Below the pieces are notes generated by a model. That model ran no database searches and was not told the DNA's origin. It saw only the letters and a program-made list of their open reading frames with translations. A program made the translations under genes and the position numbers. From Caldovatus aquaticus (lineage in GTDB: Bacteria > Pseudomonadota > Alphaproteobacteria > Acetobacterales > Acetobacteraceae): DNA of 64,000 nt. Positions 29,822 to 39,383 of the stretch are shown here, piece after piece. The DNA lies in the NCBI RefSeq assembly GCF_019458025.1, contig NZ_JAHZUY010000003.1, positions 121,709 through 185,708 on the forward strand. The letters are read 5' to 3'. The stretch's first letter is position 1, and each line of letters begins with the position of its first letter.

Positions 29822-30480
29822 CGTGGATTCCCTGGATCGAACGGCGCCGGCTGGGGCAAGGCCGCCCGGGCCGCCGCGGCGGGCGGCGGGCGCAGGCGCG
29901 GCCAAGCCCGCGGGAGCGCGGACCATGCCCGCGCGTCCCTTTTGCCGCAAGCGGTCCACGGTCCACGTATGGTTCCCTTACTCAACCGGTCTCGCGCAAG
30001 GTGGAGGTGCGCTGCGTACGCTTCCATGGCGACGGGTAGCCTTGGCTTTGCTGGCCACGGAAACCGCCAGCAGTCTGGTAAGCCGCGCCTTTCCCCCCAG
30101 TCCCTCGCCACCCCCGCCGCTCCGCCCCCGGAAGGGCGACAAAGCCGCTCGCCCTCGCGGCGGCCGCCCCCTGGAATCCGGTTGCCCCCCCTTTCCCCGG
30201 CGGATGGCCGCGCCGACTGCCGGGTTTTCCTGCTGCGGCCCCTCCTGCGCGCCCTCGCCTACCGCCACCGCCGGGGCGGCTGCGACTGCCGCCTCCCCGC
30301 CCGCGTTCCTCGGCCGCAAGGGGCGGCCAGGAGAGCGTGTCGGCGCCGCGCCGGACCGGCCGCTCGGCGCCGGCTGCGCCCGCGTCGTGGTGCCGGGCGG
30401 CCGCTTCTGGCACGGACCGCACGCCGCCCGCCGCACCTAAGACTGGGCTCACGGCCGGGCGCCGAACCTGGGGAAAGCGG
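29822..30480. other. Non-coding or decayed stretch upstream of argG
   Basis: About 660 bases without a convincing gene. It must hold the argG promoter but none stands out. Bases about 29960-30080 are less GC-rich than the surroundings and have irregular codon-position bias in every frame. No tRNA cloverleaf, riboswitch-like element or repeat was recognised. It runs into the gene remnant at about 30481-31033, so the interval may be a decayed region. Confidence 0.5.
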
Positions 30481-31033
30481 CGACATGCCGCCGCATCCGC
30501 CTGTCCGACCCCTCAACCACGCCGGCTGCGGCATGCTGCGGTTCGACCAAGACCCCGCCACCGACGAGACCGAGGCCAGTGCGGCTCGGAGCGCGAGGCG
30601 CTGGTCGCGCTGCGCGCCCCGGGCTAGCGGCGGATCGTGGCGGACCGGCGGTTGCACGGGGCCGGGAACGCGCTGCAGGGGCCTGTTCGTCCCGGGACTG
30701 ACGGACGCGGGCCATCGCGGCCGCCGTGCACCGGCTGACCTGCGACCGAGCCCTCCCCGGGCGTTCGCGGACCTGCGCCGCCTCATCGGCGCGGCGCGCG
30801 GCTCGAACGCCCGCATCGTGGCGGCGACGTTCGCCGACGACCCGTTCGCCCCCGATCCCGACGGTAGGCAGCGCTGTTTCGGGCCCGCGTCTGCCCGCGG
30901 ATCGGTGTCTTTCCTCGAGCGCCCGCAGGATTTCTCCGGCCACGGCGCCGGCGCCGACTGGCGGTTCCCGCTGCGCTACGGCGCCTGCCTGCTGGACTTC
31001 GCGGAGGGGCGGGTCGCGCGCTGCGGCGGCTGA
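30481..31033 (+). pseudogene. Degenerate remnant of an unknown protein gene
   Basis: Protein-like segments lie in order on one strand but in different frames: GCGMLRFDQDPATDETEAS (about 30525), CGSEREALVALRAPG ending at a stop at 30625, RIVADRRLHGAGNALQG, LFVPGLTDAG, IAAAVHRLTCDRALPG, then AFADLRRLIGAARGSNARIV running to a stop at 31031. Stitching them needs an in-frame stop to be ignored and at least three frameshifts. Wording and codon bias change from frame to frame as in a decayed gene. Family unknown. The last open part (about 30770-31033) could be a real short gene, but no start with a ribosome site is seen. Confidence 0.35.
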
Positions 31034-31067
31034 GGCCAGGCGGCGGCCCGCGCCGGCCGCGCGGCGG

Positions 31068-31799
<732 letters not shown>

Positions 31800-31911
31800 G
31801 GCGCTGTCGTCCCTCCCAGGAACCGCCGCGCCGCGCAGAGGACGGCCGGCGGCGGCTGCCGATGATACCGCCGCGATGCCCTGCGGCGCCATCGCCGCCC
31901 GATCGCCGGCA

Positions 31912-32979
31912 TCACCCGCCGAGCCACCGCTCGAAGCGCCGGGTCAGCGCGTCGAGGTGGGCGGCCCAGAACGCGTCGCTGATCCGCAGCCCCTGGTCGA
32001 GGTGCGCGGTCGGCAGCCGCTGGGCGACCTGCGGCGGCAGGCGCTCGTTCACGCCGCGCGCGGTCATGCCGTAGGGGATGCGCGGCGGCAGCTCCGCCTG
32101 CACCTCCGGCCGGCCGACGAAGCGCAGGAACTCGAGGGCCTGCGCGCGGTTCGGGCTGTCCTTCATCACCACCCAGAAGTCCATCGCGAACAGGTGCCCG
32201 GACCAGCGCAGGCCGAGATCGCGTCCGCCCCCGGCGTTCGCCGCCCAGATCCGCCCGCTGTAGGCGGCGCCGAGCGTGACCTCGCCGCTCGCCAGCCAGA
32301 GCGGCGACTGCGAGCCGCGCTCCCACCACCCCAGCGCCTCGCGGATCGAATCGAGGCGCGCGAAGGCCCGCTCCACGCCGGCGCGGGTGCCGAGCAGGCG
32401 ATAGACCTCCCCCGGCGGGACGCCGTCGCCGAGCAGCGCGATCTCGAGCGTCGTCCTCGGTCCGCGGCGCAGCGCGCGCCTGCCGGGGAAGCGGCGGGTG
32501 TCGAACAGGTCCGCCCAGCCGCGCGGCGCGGCGTCCTCGGGCAGCCGCGCCCGGTCCCAGGCGAGCACCAGGCTGGAGAGGACGGCGCCCACGCCGCAGG
32601 GGTGCACGGCCTCGGGAACATAGGCGTCGCGGCCGCCGATCGCGTCCCAGTCGAGCGGCTCGAACAGGCCTTCCGCCGCGCCGAGGAGGAGCTCGTGCCC
32701 CTCGACCTGCACCACGTCCCAGGTGTTGGCCCCGGAGGCGACCCGCGCGCGCAGCACGCCGATGCCGCCGTCCCAGGTCTCCTCCAGGATGCGGGTGCGG
32801 GTCCGCTGCGCGAAGGGCCGGAAGAAGACCTCGCGCTGCGCGTCCTGGTAGGCGCCGCCCCAGGAGACGATGGTCAGGTCGCGCGCCTGCGCCGCGGCCC
32901 GGCCGAGCAGCGGCGGCCCGGCCGCCGCAACCGCCGCTGCCGCCCCGCTGCCCAGTACCAGCCCGCGACGTCCCGGCAT
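31912..32979 (-). CDS. ABC transporter substrate-binding protein (PotD-like)
   Basis: Periplasmic solute-binding protein of the spermidine/putrescine group, 355 residues. Signal of ~32 residues starting MPGRRGLVLGSG and ending RAAAQA. Family wording: LTIVSWGGAYQDAQREVFF, WDVVQVEGHELLLG, WADLFDTRRFPG, and FWVVMKDSPNRAQALEFLRF. Reading frame intact. It lies 32 bases downstream of a frameshifted ATPase gene on the same strand, with no permease gene on either side, so the transporter is incomplete here. Ligand unproved. Confidence 0.9.
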   Translation of the reverse strand: MPGRRGLVLGSGAAAAVAAAGPPLLGRAAAQARDLTIVSWGGAYQDAQREVFFRPFAQRTRTRILEETWDGGIGVLRARVASGANTWDVVQVEGHELLLGAAEGLFEPLDWDAIGGRDAYVPEAVHPCGVGAVLSSLVLAWDRARLPEDAAPRGWADLFDTRRFPGRRALRRGPRTTLEIALLGDGVPPGEVYRLLGTRAGVERAFARLDSIREALGWWERGSQSPLWLASGEVTLGAAYSGRIWAANAGGGRDLGLRWSGHLFAMDFWVVMKDSPNRAQALEFLRFVGRPEVQAELPPRIPYGMTARGVNERLPPQVAQRLPTAHLDQGLRISDAFWAAHLDALTRRFERWLGG

Positions 32980-33011
32980 CGTTCCCGCCGCACTTCCCGA
33001 CCTGGAACAGA

Positions 33012-34105
33012 TTAGCCGCTTTCGAGCCGGAACGCGCGCGCATTCGCGGCCTGCCAGGCGACCGAGACCTGCGTGCCGGGAGGGGGCGGCAGCGGGCCCG
33101 CCGCCGGGCGTTTGGCGACGATCTCCCCGCGGTCGCCGAGCGAGACCTTCAACCGCACATGGTCGCCGAGGAAGATGCTGTCCATCACCATCGCCGCCAG
33201 CGCCGCGCCCTCCTCGCCGAACTCGCGCGCCGGGACGGCGGCGACGGCGACGCGCTCCGGCCGCACGGCGACGAGGCAGCGGCTGCCGGGCCCGCCGGCG
33301 TCCGCCGCCCGCGCCTCCACCTCCAGCCCGACGTCGAGGCGCACGCGGCACTCGCCGGGCTCCTCGCCCGGACCGACCACGGTGCCGGGGAGCAGGTTGT
33401 TCTCGCCGACGAAGCCGGCGACGAAGGCGTCCGCCGGCTCCTCGTAGAGCACGCGCGGCGCGGCGAGCTGGCGCAGCCGCCCGCGAGCACCGCGATGCGG
33501 TCGGCGAGCGTCATCGCCTCCCGGCAGTCCCGGGTGGCGTACAGCATGGCCACGCGGAGGCGCCGCTGCAGCGCGCGGAGCCCGAGCCGCATCTCCTCGC
33601 GCACGGCCGCGTCGAGCGCGCCGAGCGGCTCGTCGAGCAGCACGATCGGCGGCTCGAACGCCAGCGCGCGGGCGAGGGCCACGCGCCACTGCTCCGCTCC
33701 CGAGAGCTGGCCCGGCCTGCGGTCGCCGAGGCCCTCGAGCCGCAGCAGGGAAAGCGCGCGCCGCACCCGCGCCGTGCGCTCGGCCCGGCCCATCCCGCGC
33801 GCGGCGAGGGGGAAGGCGATGTTCTCCGCCGCCGTCATGTGCGGGAACAGGGCGCAGCGCCGGAACACCGCCCCGATCCCGCGCCGCCGCGGCGGCAGGG
33901 CGGTGATGTCGCGGCCGTCGAGCAGGACGCGCCCGGCGGCCGGCCGCTCCAGCCCGGCGAGCATCCTCAGCGCCGTCGTCTTGCCCGCGCCGGCGGGGCC
34001 GAGCAGGGCCAGCAGCTCGCCCCGTTCCACCGCCAGGTCGAGGCCGTGCACCGCCGGCGGCACGGGGGGCGGCGCATACTCCTTGCGCACGCCCTCGAAC
34101 CGCAC
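33012..34105 (-). pseudogene. Degenerate PotA-like ABC transporter ATPase, frameshifted
   Basis: N-terminal ATPase (33485-34105) and C-terminal TOBE part (33012-33480, VLYEEPADAFVAGFVGENNLLP) lie in different frames, joined near 33480 in a GC run. Walker A (GPAGAGKTTALRML) and Walker B (PIVLLDEPLGALD) persist. The Q-loop Gln is Arg (FRRCALFPHMT), the signature is LSGAE instead of LSGGQ, and the switch His is Arg (YATRDCREA). These losses besides the shift argue for true decay. Start taken at GTG 34105 (VRFEGVRKEY). Followed by the intact binding-protein gene. Confidence 0.8.
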
Positions 34106-34289
34106 CAGCGCCGCCGCCGGCCTCGCCGGGCCATCCTCACCCGCTCCTGATCGCGCGGCGCGCACGCTCTCTTCCGCCTCGCGCCGCGTCAAGCCGGACC
34201 GGCCGCGCGGCGCCGCGCACGCGCGGGGGAACCGGGACGGGAGGGGCGCGTTGACCGGGCAACGTTGCCTGCAGGGAAGGAGCGCGCTC

Positions 34290-34664
34290 GTGTCCCAGAA
34301 CGTCGGAGGATCGCCGAACACCGCTTCCGCAATGCGCGAGGACATGCGCGAGGTCAGGGACCGGGCCGCGGCCGGCGCGAGCCGCGTCGCCGAGGACGCG
34401 CGCGAGGAGCTCGCCCGGCTGCGCGCCCAGGTGGAGAAGCTGATGCAGGAGCGCGTCACCCCTGCCCTCGCCGGCGCGGCCGAGACGGTGGAGGACTACG
34501 CCACGCGGGCGCGCGAAACCATAGAGCAGCAGGCGGACGCGCTCTCCAGCACGGTGCGCGAGCGGCCGCTGATGGCGGTGGGGATCGCCGCGCTCGCCGG
34601 CTTCCTGATCGGGCGGCTGACCAGCGGCACGACCTACGTCTATCCCTCCTCGGACCGGCGCTGA
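34290..34664 (+). CDS. DUF883/ElaB-YqjD-like membrane-anchored protein
   Basis: Small tail-anchored inner-membrane protein, 124 residues. A long amphipathic helix (residues 15-85, rich in Arg, Glu and Ala: VRDRAAAGASRVAEDAREEL) is followed by a single membrane helix LMAVGIAALAGFLIGRL and a short tail. This is the DUF883 pattern (ElaB/YqjD), whose members associate with ribosomes in stationary-phase E. coli. GTG start at 34290 after GGGAAGGAG. Next gene, 57 bases on, is a holin-X-type membrane protein; the two commonly pair. Confidence 0.87.
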   Translation: MSQNVGGSPNTASAMREDMREVRDRAAAGASRVAEDAREELARLRAQVEKLMQERVTPALAGAAETVEDYATRARETIEQQADALSSTVRERPLMAVGIAALAGFLIGRLTSGTTYVYPSSDRR

Positions 34665-34721
34665 CCGCGCGGCGCGGGCGCCGGCCGAACCGGTTCGGAC
34701 AGCGCGGCAAGGGATCGGACG

Positions 34722-35159
34722 ATGCGGATCCTGCGCCTGCTTCGGCTCGCCGCGGAAGCGGAGCGGCTGCGCCTGCGGCGCATGGGCCGCGGCTACGCGA
34801 TCCAGGCGGGCCTCGGCGCCGCGGCGGCGCTGTTCGGGCTGATGCTGCTGGCGATGGTGCATCTCGCCCTCTGGGCGGCGCTCAGCACGCCGGAGCGCGG
34901 GCCGGCCTGGGCGGCCGTGATCGTCGCCGCGGGCGACCTGGTGCTGGTTGCGCTGTTCGGCTTCCTGGCCCGCCGCCGTCCCCGCGACCCGATCGAGGCC
35001 GAGGCGCTGCGCGTCCGCCAGGACGCGCTGCGGCAGGTGACCGACGCCGGCGCCCGGATGATCATGATCGCGCCGCTGCTGCGCAGCCAGTCGGCGAAGA
35101 AGGGGCTGATCGGCGCGGCGGTGACCGCCGTGGTGATCGGGTTGCTCTCGCGCAAATGA
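34722..35159 (+). CDS. Phage-holin-X/YqjE-like membrane protein
   Basis: 145 residues with two clear membrane helices (about 30-52 and 63-83) and a shorter hydrophobic C-terminal segment (GLIGAAVTAVVIGLLSRK). It matches the putative holin superfamily X/YqjE group that accompanies DUF883 genes. No phage genes are nearby, so holin function is not implied. ATG at 34722. Probably in one transcript with the DUF883 gene. Confidence 0.8.
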   Translation: MRILRLLRLAAEAERLRLRRMGRGYAIQAGLGAAAALFGLMLLAMVHLALWAALSTPERGPAWAAVIVAAGDLVLVALFGFLARRRPRDPIEAEALRVRQDALRQVTDAGARMIMIAPLLRSQSAKKGLIGAAVTAVVIGLLSRK

Positions 35160-35201
35160 GCGGCTAACCGCATCCCCGGGGTCCGCCCGAGGGGAGCGCG
35201 C

Positions 35202-36239
35202 ATGTCCGACAGCAGCACGACGGAACCGAGCGTGATCGCCCGCCGCGAGGGCGCGGCGGGCACCATCCTGATGAACCGGCCCCGCGCCCTGAACGCGCTC
35301 GACCTCGGCATGGTCCGGGCCCTCGCCGAGGTGGTCGCCGCCTGGCGCGACGACCCCGCGGTGCGGCTGGTCGTGCTGGAGGGCGCGGGAGGGCGCGCCT
35401 TCTGCGCCGGCGGCGACGTGCGGCGCATCCGCGAGCTGGTGCTGGCCGGCGATTGCGCGGGGGTGGAGGCCTTCTTCGCCACCGAGTACGGCATGAACCT
35501 CGGCATCGCGCGCTTCGGCAAGCCCTGGGTGTCGCTGATCGACGGCGTCTGCATGGGCGGCGGCATCGGCGTCTCGGTGCACGGCAGCCACCGCGTCGTG
35601 ACCGAGCATGCGCTGCTCGCCATGCCGGAGACGGCGATCTGCCTCTTCCCCGACGTCGGCACCTCCTACGTCCTGCCGCGCCTGCCCGGGCGGATCGGGC
35701 TGTGGCTGGCGCTGACCGGGGCGCGGCTCCAGGGCGCGGACTCGGTGCATGCCGGCCTCGCCACGCACTACGTCCCGCGCGAGCGGCTGCCCGCGCTGCG
35801 CGCGGCGCTGATCGCGGAGGGAGAGGCCGATCCGGTGGTCGCGCGCTTCGCCGAGGCGCCGCCGCCGCCCTCCTTCGCCCCGCACCGCGCGGCGATCGAG
35901 CGCTGCTTCGGCGCCGGCTCGGTGCCGGCGATCCTCGCCGCGCTCGAGGCCGAGGGCACGGACTGGGCGCGCAAGCAGATCGCGATCCTGCGCCGCATGT
36001 CGCCCACCGCGCTGTTCGTCGCGCACGAGCTGCTGCGCCGCGGCGCCAGGCTGACGCTCGAGCAGTGCCTGGAGCTGGAGCTGGCGCTGACCCGCACCGT
36101 CACGCGCCACCCCGACTTCGCCGAGGGCGTGCGCAGCGTGCTGGTGGACAAGGACGGCAATCCACGCTGGACGCCGCCGACCATCGAGGAGGTGGACCCG
36201 GCCGCGATCGCCGCGCTGTTCCCGCCGGAGAAGGGCTGA
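35202..36239 (+). CDS. Enoyl-CoA hydratase/isomerase family, 3-hydroxyisobutyryl-CoA hydrolase type
   Basis: Crotonase-fold enzyme, 345 residues, longer than hydratases (~260) and typical of HIBYL-CoA hydrolase in valine breakdown. Motifs: LNALDLGMVRAL, GRAFCAGGDVRRI (oxyanion hole), WVSLIDGVCMGGGIGVSVHG, AMPETAICLFPDVGTSY with the catalytic Glu/Asp region, and a helical C-terminal extension including WARKQIAILRRMSPTAL. No signal peptide. ATG at 35202 after GAGGGGAGCG. Its own valine-pathway partners are not adjacent. Confidence 0.9.
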   Translation: MSDSSTTEPSVIARREGAAGTILMNRPRALNALDLGMVRALAEVVAAWRDDPAVRLVVLEGAGGRAFCAGGDVRRIRELVLAGDCAGVEAFFATEYGMNLGIARFGKPWVSLIDGVCMGGGIGVSVHGSHRVVTEHALLAMPETAICLFPDVGTSYVLPRLPGRIGLWLALTGARLQGADSVHAGLATHYVPRERLPALRAALIAEGEADPVVARFAEAPPPPSFAPHRAAIERCFGAGSVPAILAALEAEGTDWARKQIAILRRMSPTALFVAHELLRRGARLTLEQCLELELALTRTVTRHPDFAEGVRSVLVDKDGNPRWTPPTIEEVDPAAIAALFPPEKG

Positions 36240-36256
36240 ACGCCCGCCCCGGCGCC

Positions 36257-37162
36257 TCAGCGCCCGAGGAGCACCAGGACCACGCCGGCGACCACCACCA
36301 AGGCGCCGGCGATGTCGCTGCGCGTCGGCGATTCGCGCAGGTACCAGCGGCTGAAGGCCAGGGTGAACAGGATCTCCACCTGGCCCACCGCGCGCACCAT
36401 CGCCACCGGCGCCAGCGCGAAGCCGGTGAACCAGCAGGCCGAGCCGCAGGCGGAAAGGGCGCCGGCCTGCGCGCTGGTGCGCCAGGTGGCGAAGACGGCG
36501 CGGAGCTGTTCGGGCTCGCGCCACAGCAGGTAGCCGCCCTGCATCAGCGTCTGCATGACGTTGGTCACGACCAGCGACTGCAGCGCGTTCAGCACCAGCT
36601 CCGTCCCGCCCAGCGCGTGGTTCGCGCCCTTGACGCAGACCGCGGTGAAGGCGAAGCAGAACCCCGAGCCGAGGCCGAACAGCGCCGCCGGCTGCACGGT
36701 GGCGGCGAGGATCTCGCGCAGTCCCCGCGCCCGTCCGGCGAGCGAGAGGTGGAGCGTGCCGGCGACGCAGACCCCGATGCCGCACCAGGCGAGCGGCGAG
36801 AGCCGCTCGCCGAGCAGGAGCAGCGCGATGACCGCGCCCTGCACCGCCTCGGTCTTGGCGTACGCCGTGCCGACCGCGAAGCCGCGCGGTTCGAAGGCCA
36901 TGATCAGCAGGTTGGTGCCGAGGATCTGGAGGATGCCTGCGCCGGCGCACCATAGCAGGAACCCGGCGCCCATCGGCCGCGGCGCGGTCCCGGACAGCGC
37001 GAGGTAGAGGAGGAGGATCGCCGCTCCCACCGGCACGCCGTAGAGATAGCGCACCACCCCTGCGGCATTGACCGAGAGCTGGCCGCGCAGCCGCTGCTGG
37101 AGCGCGGTGCGCCAGGTCTGGAACAGGGCGGCCGCCAGCGTCGCCGCGAGCCAGAGCGGCAT
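36257..37162 (-). CDS. DMT-superfamily (EamA) transporter
   Basis: Ten-helix membrane protein, 301 residues, of the drug/metabolite transporter superfamily with two EamA repeats. Helices are evident throughout. AFEPRGFAVGTAYAKTEAV lies in the third-fourth helix region of repeat one. GLGSGFCFAFTAVCVKGAN opens repeat two. The C-terminal helix is GALVVVAGVVLVLLG. ATG at 37162. Substrate and direction of transport cannot be inferred. Convergent with the HIBYL-CoA hydrolase gene (17-base gap). Confidence 0.88.
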   Translation of the reverse strand: MPLWLAATLAAALFQTWRTALQQRLRGQLSVNAAGVVRYLYGVPVGAAILLLYLALSGTAPRPMGAGFLLWCAGAGILQILGTNLLIMAFEPRGFAVGTAYAKTEAVQGAVIALLLLGERLSPLAWCGIGVCVAGTLHLSLAGRARGLREILAATVQPAALFGLGSGFCFAFTAVCVKGANHALGGTELVLNALQSLVVTNVMQTLMQGGYLLWREPEQLRAVFATWRTSAQAGALSACGSACWFTGFALAPVAMVRAVGQVEILFTLAFSRWYLRESPTRSDIAGALVVVAGVVLVLLGR

Positions 37163-37369
37163 CAGGGGGACCCCGCGGCGGGACGGAACGCGCGGCTGCG
37201 GCTGCGGCCGGCGCGGAGGCGTGCGGCAGGCGGCGGCATGGCGGTGCGGCTGTCCCCCGGTCCGCGCAGCATGGCCCGCCGCGCGGCGCCGCGCCAGGGC
37301 GTCGCGCGCCGCTTCCGCCGCCGCGGCGGCCCGGCCGGCGGCATCAGGCCGCCGCTCCGGCGCGTCGCC

Positions 37370-38359
37370 TCAGTTCACGTCGAGTTGCAGCCCCTCGCGC
37401 CGGATCACCGCGCTCCACTTTTCGATCTCCGCGCGCACGAAGCGCAGGAACTCCTCCGGCGACATGCGCAGCGGCATGCCGCCGAGCTCGGCGAAGCGGC
37501 GCCTCGTCTCGGGCAGGTCGAGCCAGGCGTTGACCTCGGCGTTCAGCGTGCGCACCGCCTCCGCCGGCAGTGCGGCGGGGCCGAACAGGCCGAACCAGGT
37601 GTTCACCTCGTAGGAGGCGAACTCCGGCATGGTCTCGCGCAGCGCCGGCACGTCGGGGAGCTGCGGGCTGCGCTCCCGGCTCGTCACCGCCAGCGCGCGC
37701 GCCCGGCCGGCGCGGATCAGCTCGATCACGCCGGTCAGGTTGTCGAACAGCAGCGCCACGTCGCCGGCGAGCAGGCCGGTCTGGGCCGGGGCGGACCCGC
37801 GGTAGGGCACGTGGATCGCCTGTGTTCCCGAGAGCTGCGTGAACCACACGCCGGAAAGGTGCGGGCTCTGCCCCACGCCCGTCGAGCCGTAGCTGATCCT
37901 GCCCGGGTTGGCCTTCAGCAGCGCCACCAGCTCCGGGATGGTGCGCGCCTGGATCGCGGGGCCCGCCACCAGCACGTTCGGCCCGGCGATGGTGCCGGCG
38001 ATGCAGGCGATGTCGTCCGGCCTGTAGGGCAGGTTGCGGAACAGCGAGTAGGCGATGCTCTGCGGCCCGATGTTGCCGTGCATCAGGGTCGTGCCGTCGG
38101 GGCGGGAGCGGACCATCTCGAGCGTGCCGATCGTGCCCCCGCCGCCGGCCCGGTTCTCGACCACGAAGGGCGTGCCCCAGCGCGCCTGGAGATGCTGCGC
38201 GATCAGCCGCGCCATGACGTCGGTGGTGCCGCCCGCCGCGGCCGGGACGATGATCCGCGCCTGCTGGCCGGGGCGCCAGGACTGCGCCGCCGCCGGGGCG
38301 GGCGCCGCGGCGGCGAGCGGCAGGGCGAGCGCGGCACGGCGCGGGATGCGGAGCGGCAT
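37370..38359 (-). CDS. Bug/TctC-family tripartite tricarboxylate receptor
   Basis: Third Bug receptor in the window, 329 residues. Signal of about 27 residues (IPRRAALALPLAAAAPAP, ending AAAQS). Motifs: RIIVPAAAGGTTDVMARLI, FVVENRAGGGGTIGT, SRPDGTTLMHG, HVPYRGSAPAQTGLL. ATG at 38359 preceded by GGGAGGACG. No TctA/TctB genes and no obvious catabolic partner next to it. Ligand unknown. Confidence 0.94.
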   Translation of the reverse strand: MPLRIPRRAALALPLAAAAPAPAAAQSWRPGQQARIIVPAAAGGTTDVMARLIAQHLQARWGTPFVVENRAGGGGTIGTLEMVRSRPDGTTLMHGNIGPQSIAYSLFRNLPYRPDDIACIAGTIAGPNVLVAGPAIQARTIPELVALLKANPGRISYGSTGVGQSPHLSGVWFTQLSGTQAIHVPYRGSAPAQTGLLAGDVALLFDNLTGVIELIRAGRARALAVTSRERSPQLPDVPALRETMPEFASYEVNTWFGLFGPAALPAEAVRTLNAEVNAWLDLPETRRRFAELGGMPLRMSPEEFLRFVRAEIEKWSAVIRREGLQLDVN

Positions 38360-38529
38360 GGCGTCCTCCCGGTGTCCTGTGCCGCCGAGCATGCCGCACC
38401 TTGGCGCGGCGCGCCAGCCGCCCGGCGCCGGGGCCGCTTCCGCCCGACCGTGCGCGCGGCAACGGCTCCGACCATCGTCCGCGGAGCCGATCCGCGCTTC
38501 CGGCCGTTTCCAGCCGTCCGCGACCGGCC

Positions 38530-39348
38530 CTAGAGGTCGAACCGCGCCGTCGTGTCGAGGAAGTCGTGCGTGTGCACCACCACCTCCTCGCCGCTCACCC
38601 GTACCAGCGCGTAGGCGGGCGGCTCGTGGCTGCCCGGCACCGTCGTCCGCGCCCCGAGGTCGAGCGCCACCTGATGGCTCGTGCCGCGCAACGAGGAGAA
38701 GGGAATGCCGCGCCAGGACCCCGCGAAGGGCCGGTGCAGGTGGCCGTGGAGGATATGGCGGATGCGGGCGCGGTGCGGCGCCAGCACCGCCCACAGCGCC
38801 TCCGGATCGCGCAGCCGGATGCGGTCCATCCCGGCGATGCCGGAGCGCGCCGGCGGGTGGTGCAGCGCGAGGAACACCGGCGCCTGCGGCTCCTCCGCCA
38901 GCCGCTCCGCGAGCCAGTCGAGGCGCCGCGCGCAGAGCACGCCCGCGGCGGTCCCCGGCTCGTGCGTGTCGAGCAGCAGGAAGCGCCCGGCCGGCGTCGC
39001 GAAGGCGCTCTGCACGAAGCCGTGGGCGTCCGCCGGCGCCTCGGGGAAGGCGGCGCGGAACAGCGCGCGGTGGTCGTGGTTGCCGAGCAGCAGATGCACC
39101 GGCATCGGCAGCGGCGCGAGGATCTCGCGCAGCAGCGGGTAGGATTCCTCCCACCCGTCATGCGCCAGGTCGCCGGTGACCAGCGCGAAGGCGGCGGGCG
39201 CCGGCCCGTCCGGGGCATGGCGGCGCACGATGTCGGCCACCGCCGCGCGCAGCCGCGCGGCGGGATCGAGGCCGTAGAGGCGCTGCCCCGGCGGCACCAG
39301 GTGCGGATCGGTCAGGTGCAGGAAGCCGAAGGGCTGGCTCGTGCTCAT
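38530..39348 (-). CDS. Calcineurin-like phosphodiesterase (CpdA-type)
   Basis: Metallophosphoesterase, 272 residues. Dinuclear metal-site motifs in order: HLTDPHLV (DxH), VTGDLAHDGW (GDxxH-type), LLLGNHDHRA (GNHD), ALHHPPA and HGHLHRPF (GHxH). This set is that of class III cyclic-nucleotide phosphodiesterases, so 3',5'-cAMP is a candidate substrate, though family members vary. No signal peptide. ATG at 39348. Followed on the same strand by the Bug receptor gene 170 bases on and preceded by a glycosyltransferase. Confidence 0.87.
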   Translation of the reverse strand: MSTSQPFGFLHLTDPHLVPPGQRLYGLDPAARLRAAVADIVRRHAPDGPAPAAFALVTGDLAHDGWEESYPLLREILAPLPMPVHLLLGNHDHRALFRAAFPEAPADAHGFVQSAFATPAGRFLLLDTHEPGTAAGVLCARRLDWLAERLAEEPQAPVFLALHHPPARSGIAGMDRIRLRDPEALWAVLAPHRARIRHILHGHLHRPFAGSWRGIPFSSLRGTSHQVALDLGARTTVPGSHEPPAYALVRVSGEEVVVHTHDFLDTTARFDL

Positions 39349-39383
39349 CGCGTCCTCTCCCGCCTTGCGCGCGCCGCACGGCC

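Noticed and set aside
34722..35159. Prophage lysis gene suggested by the holin-like family name
   Set aside because: No phage genes nearby; pairing with DUF883 is the usual chromosomal stress-associated arrangement.
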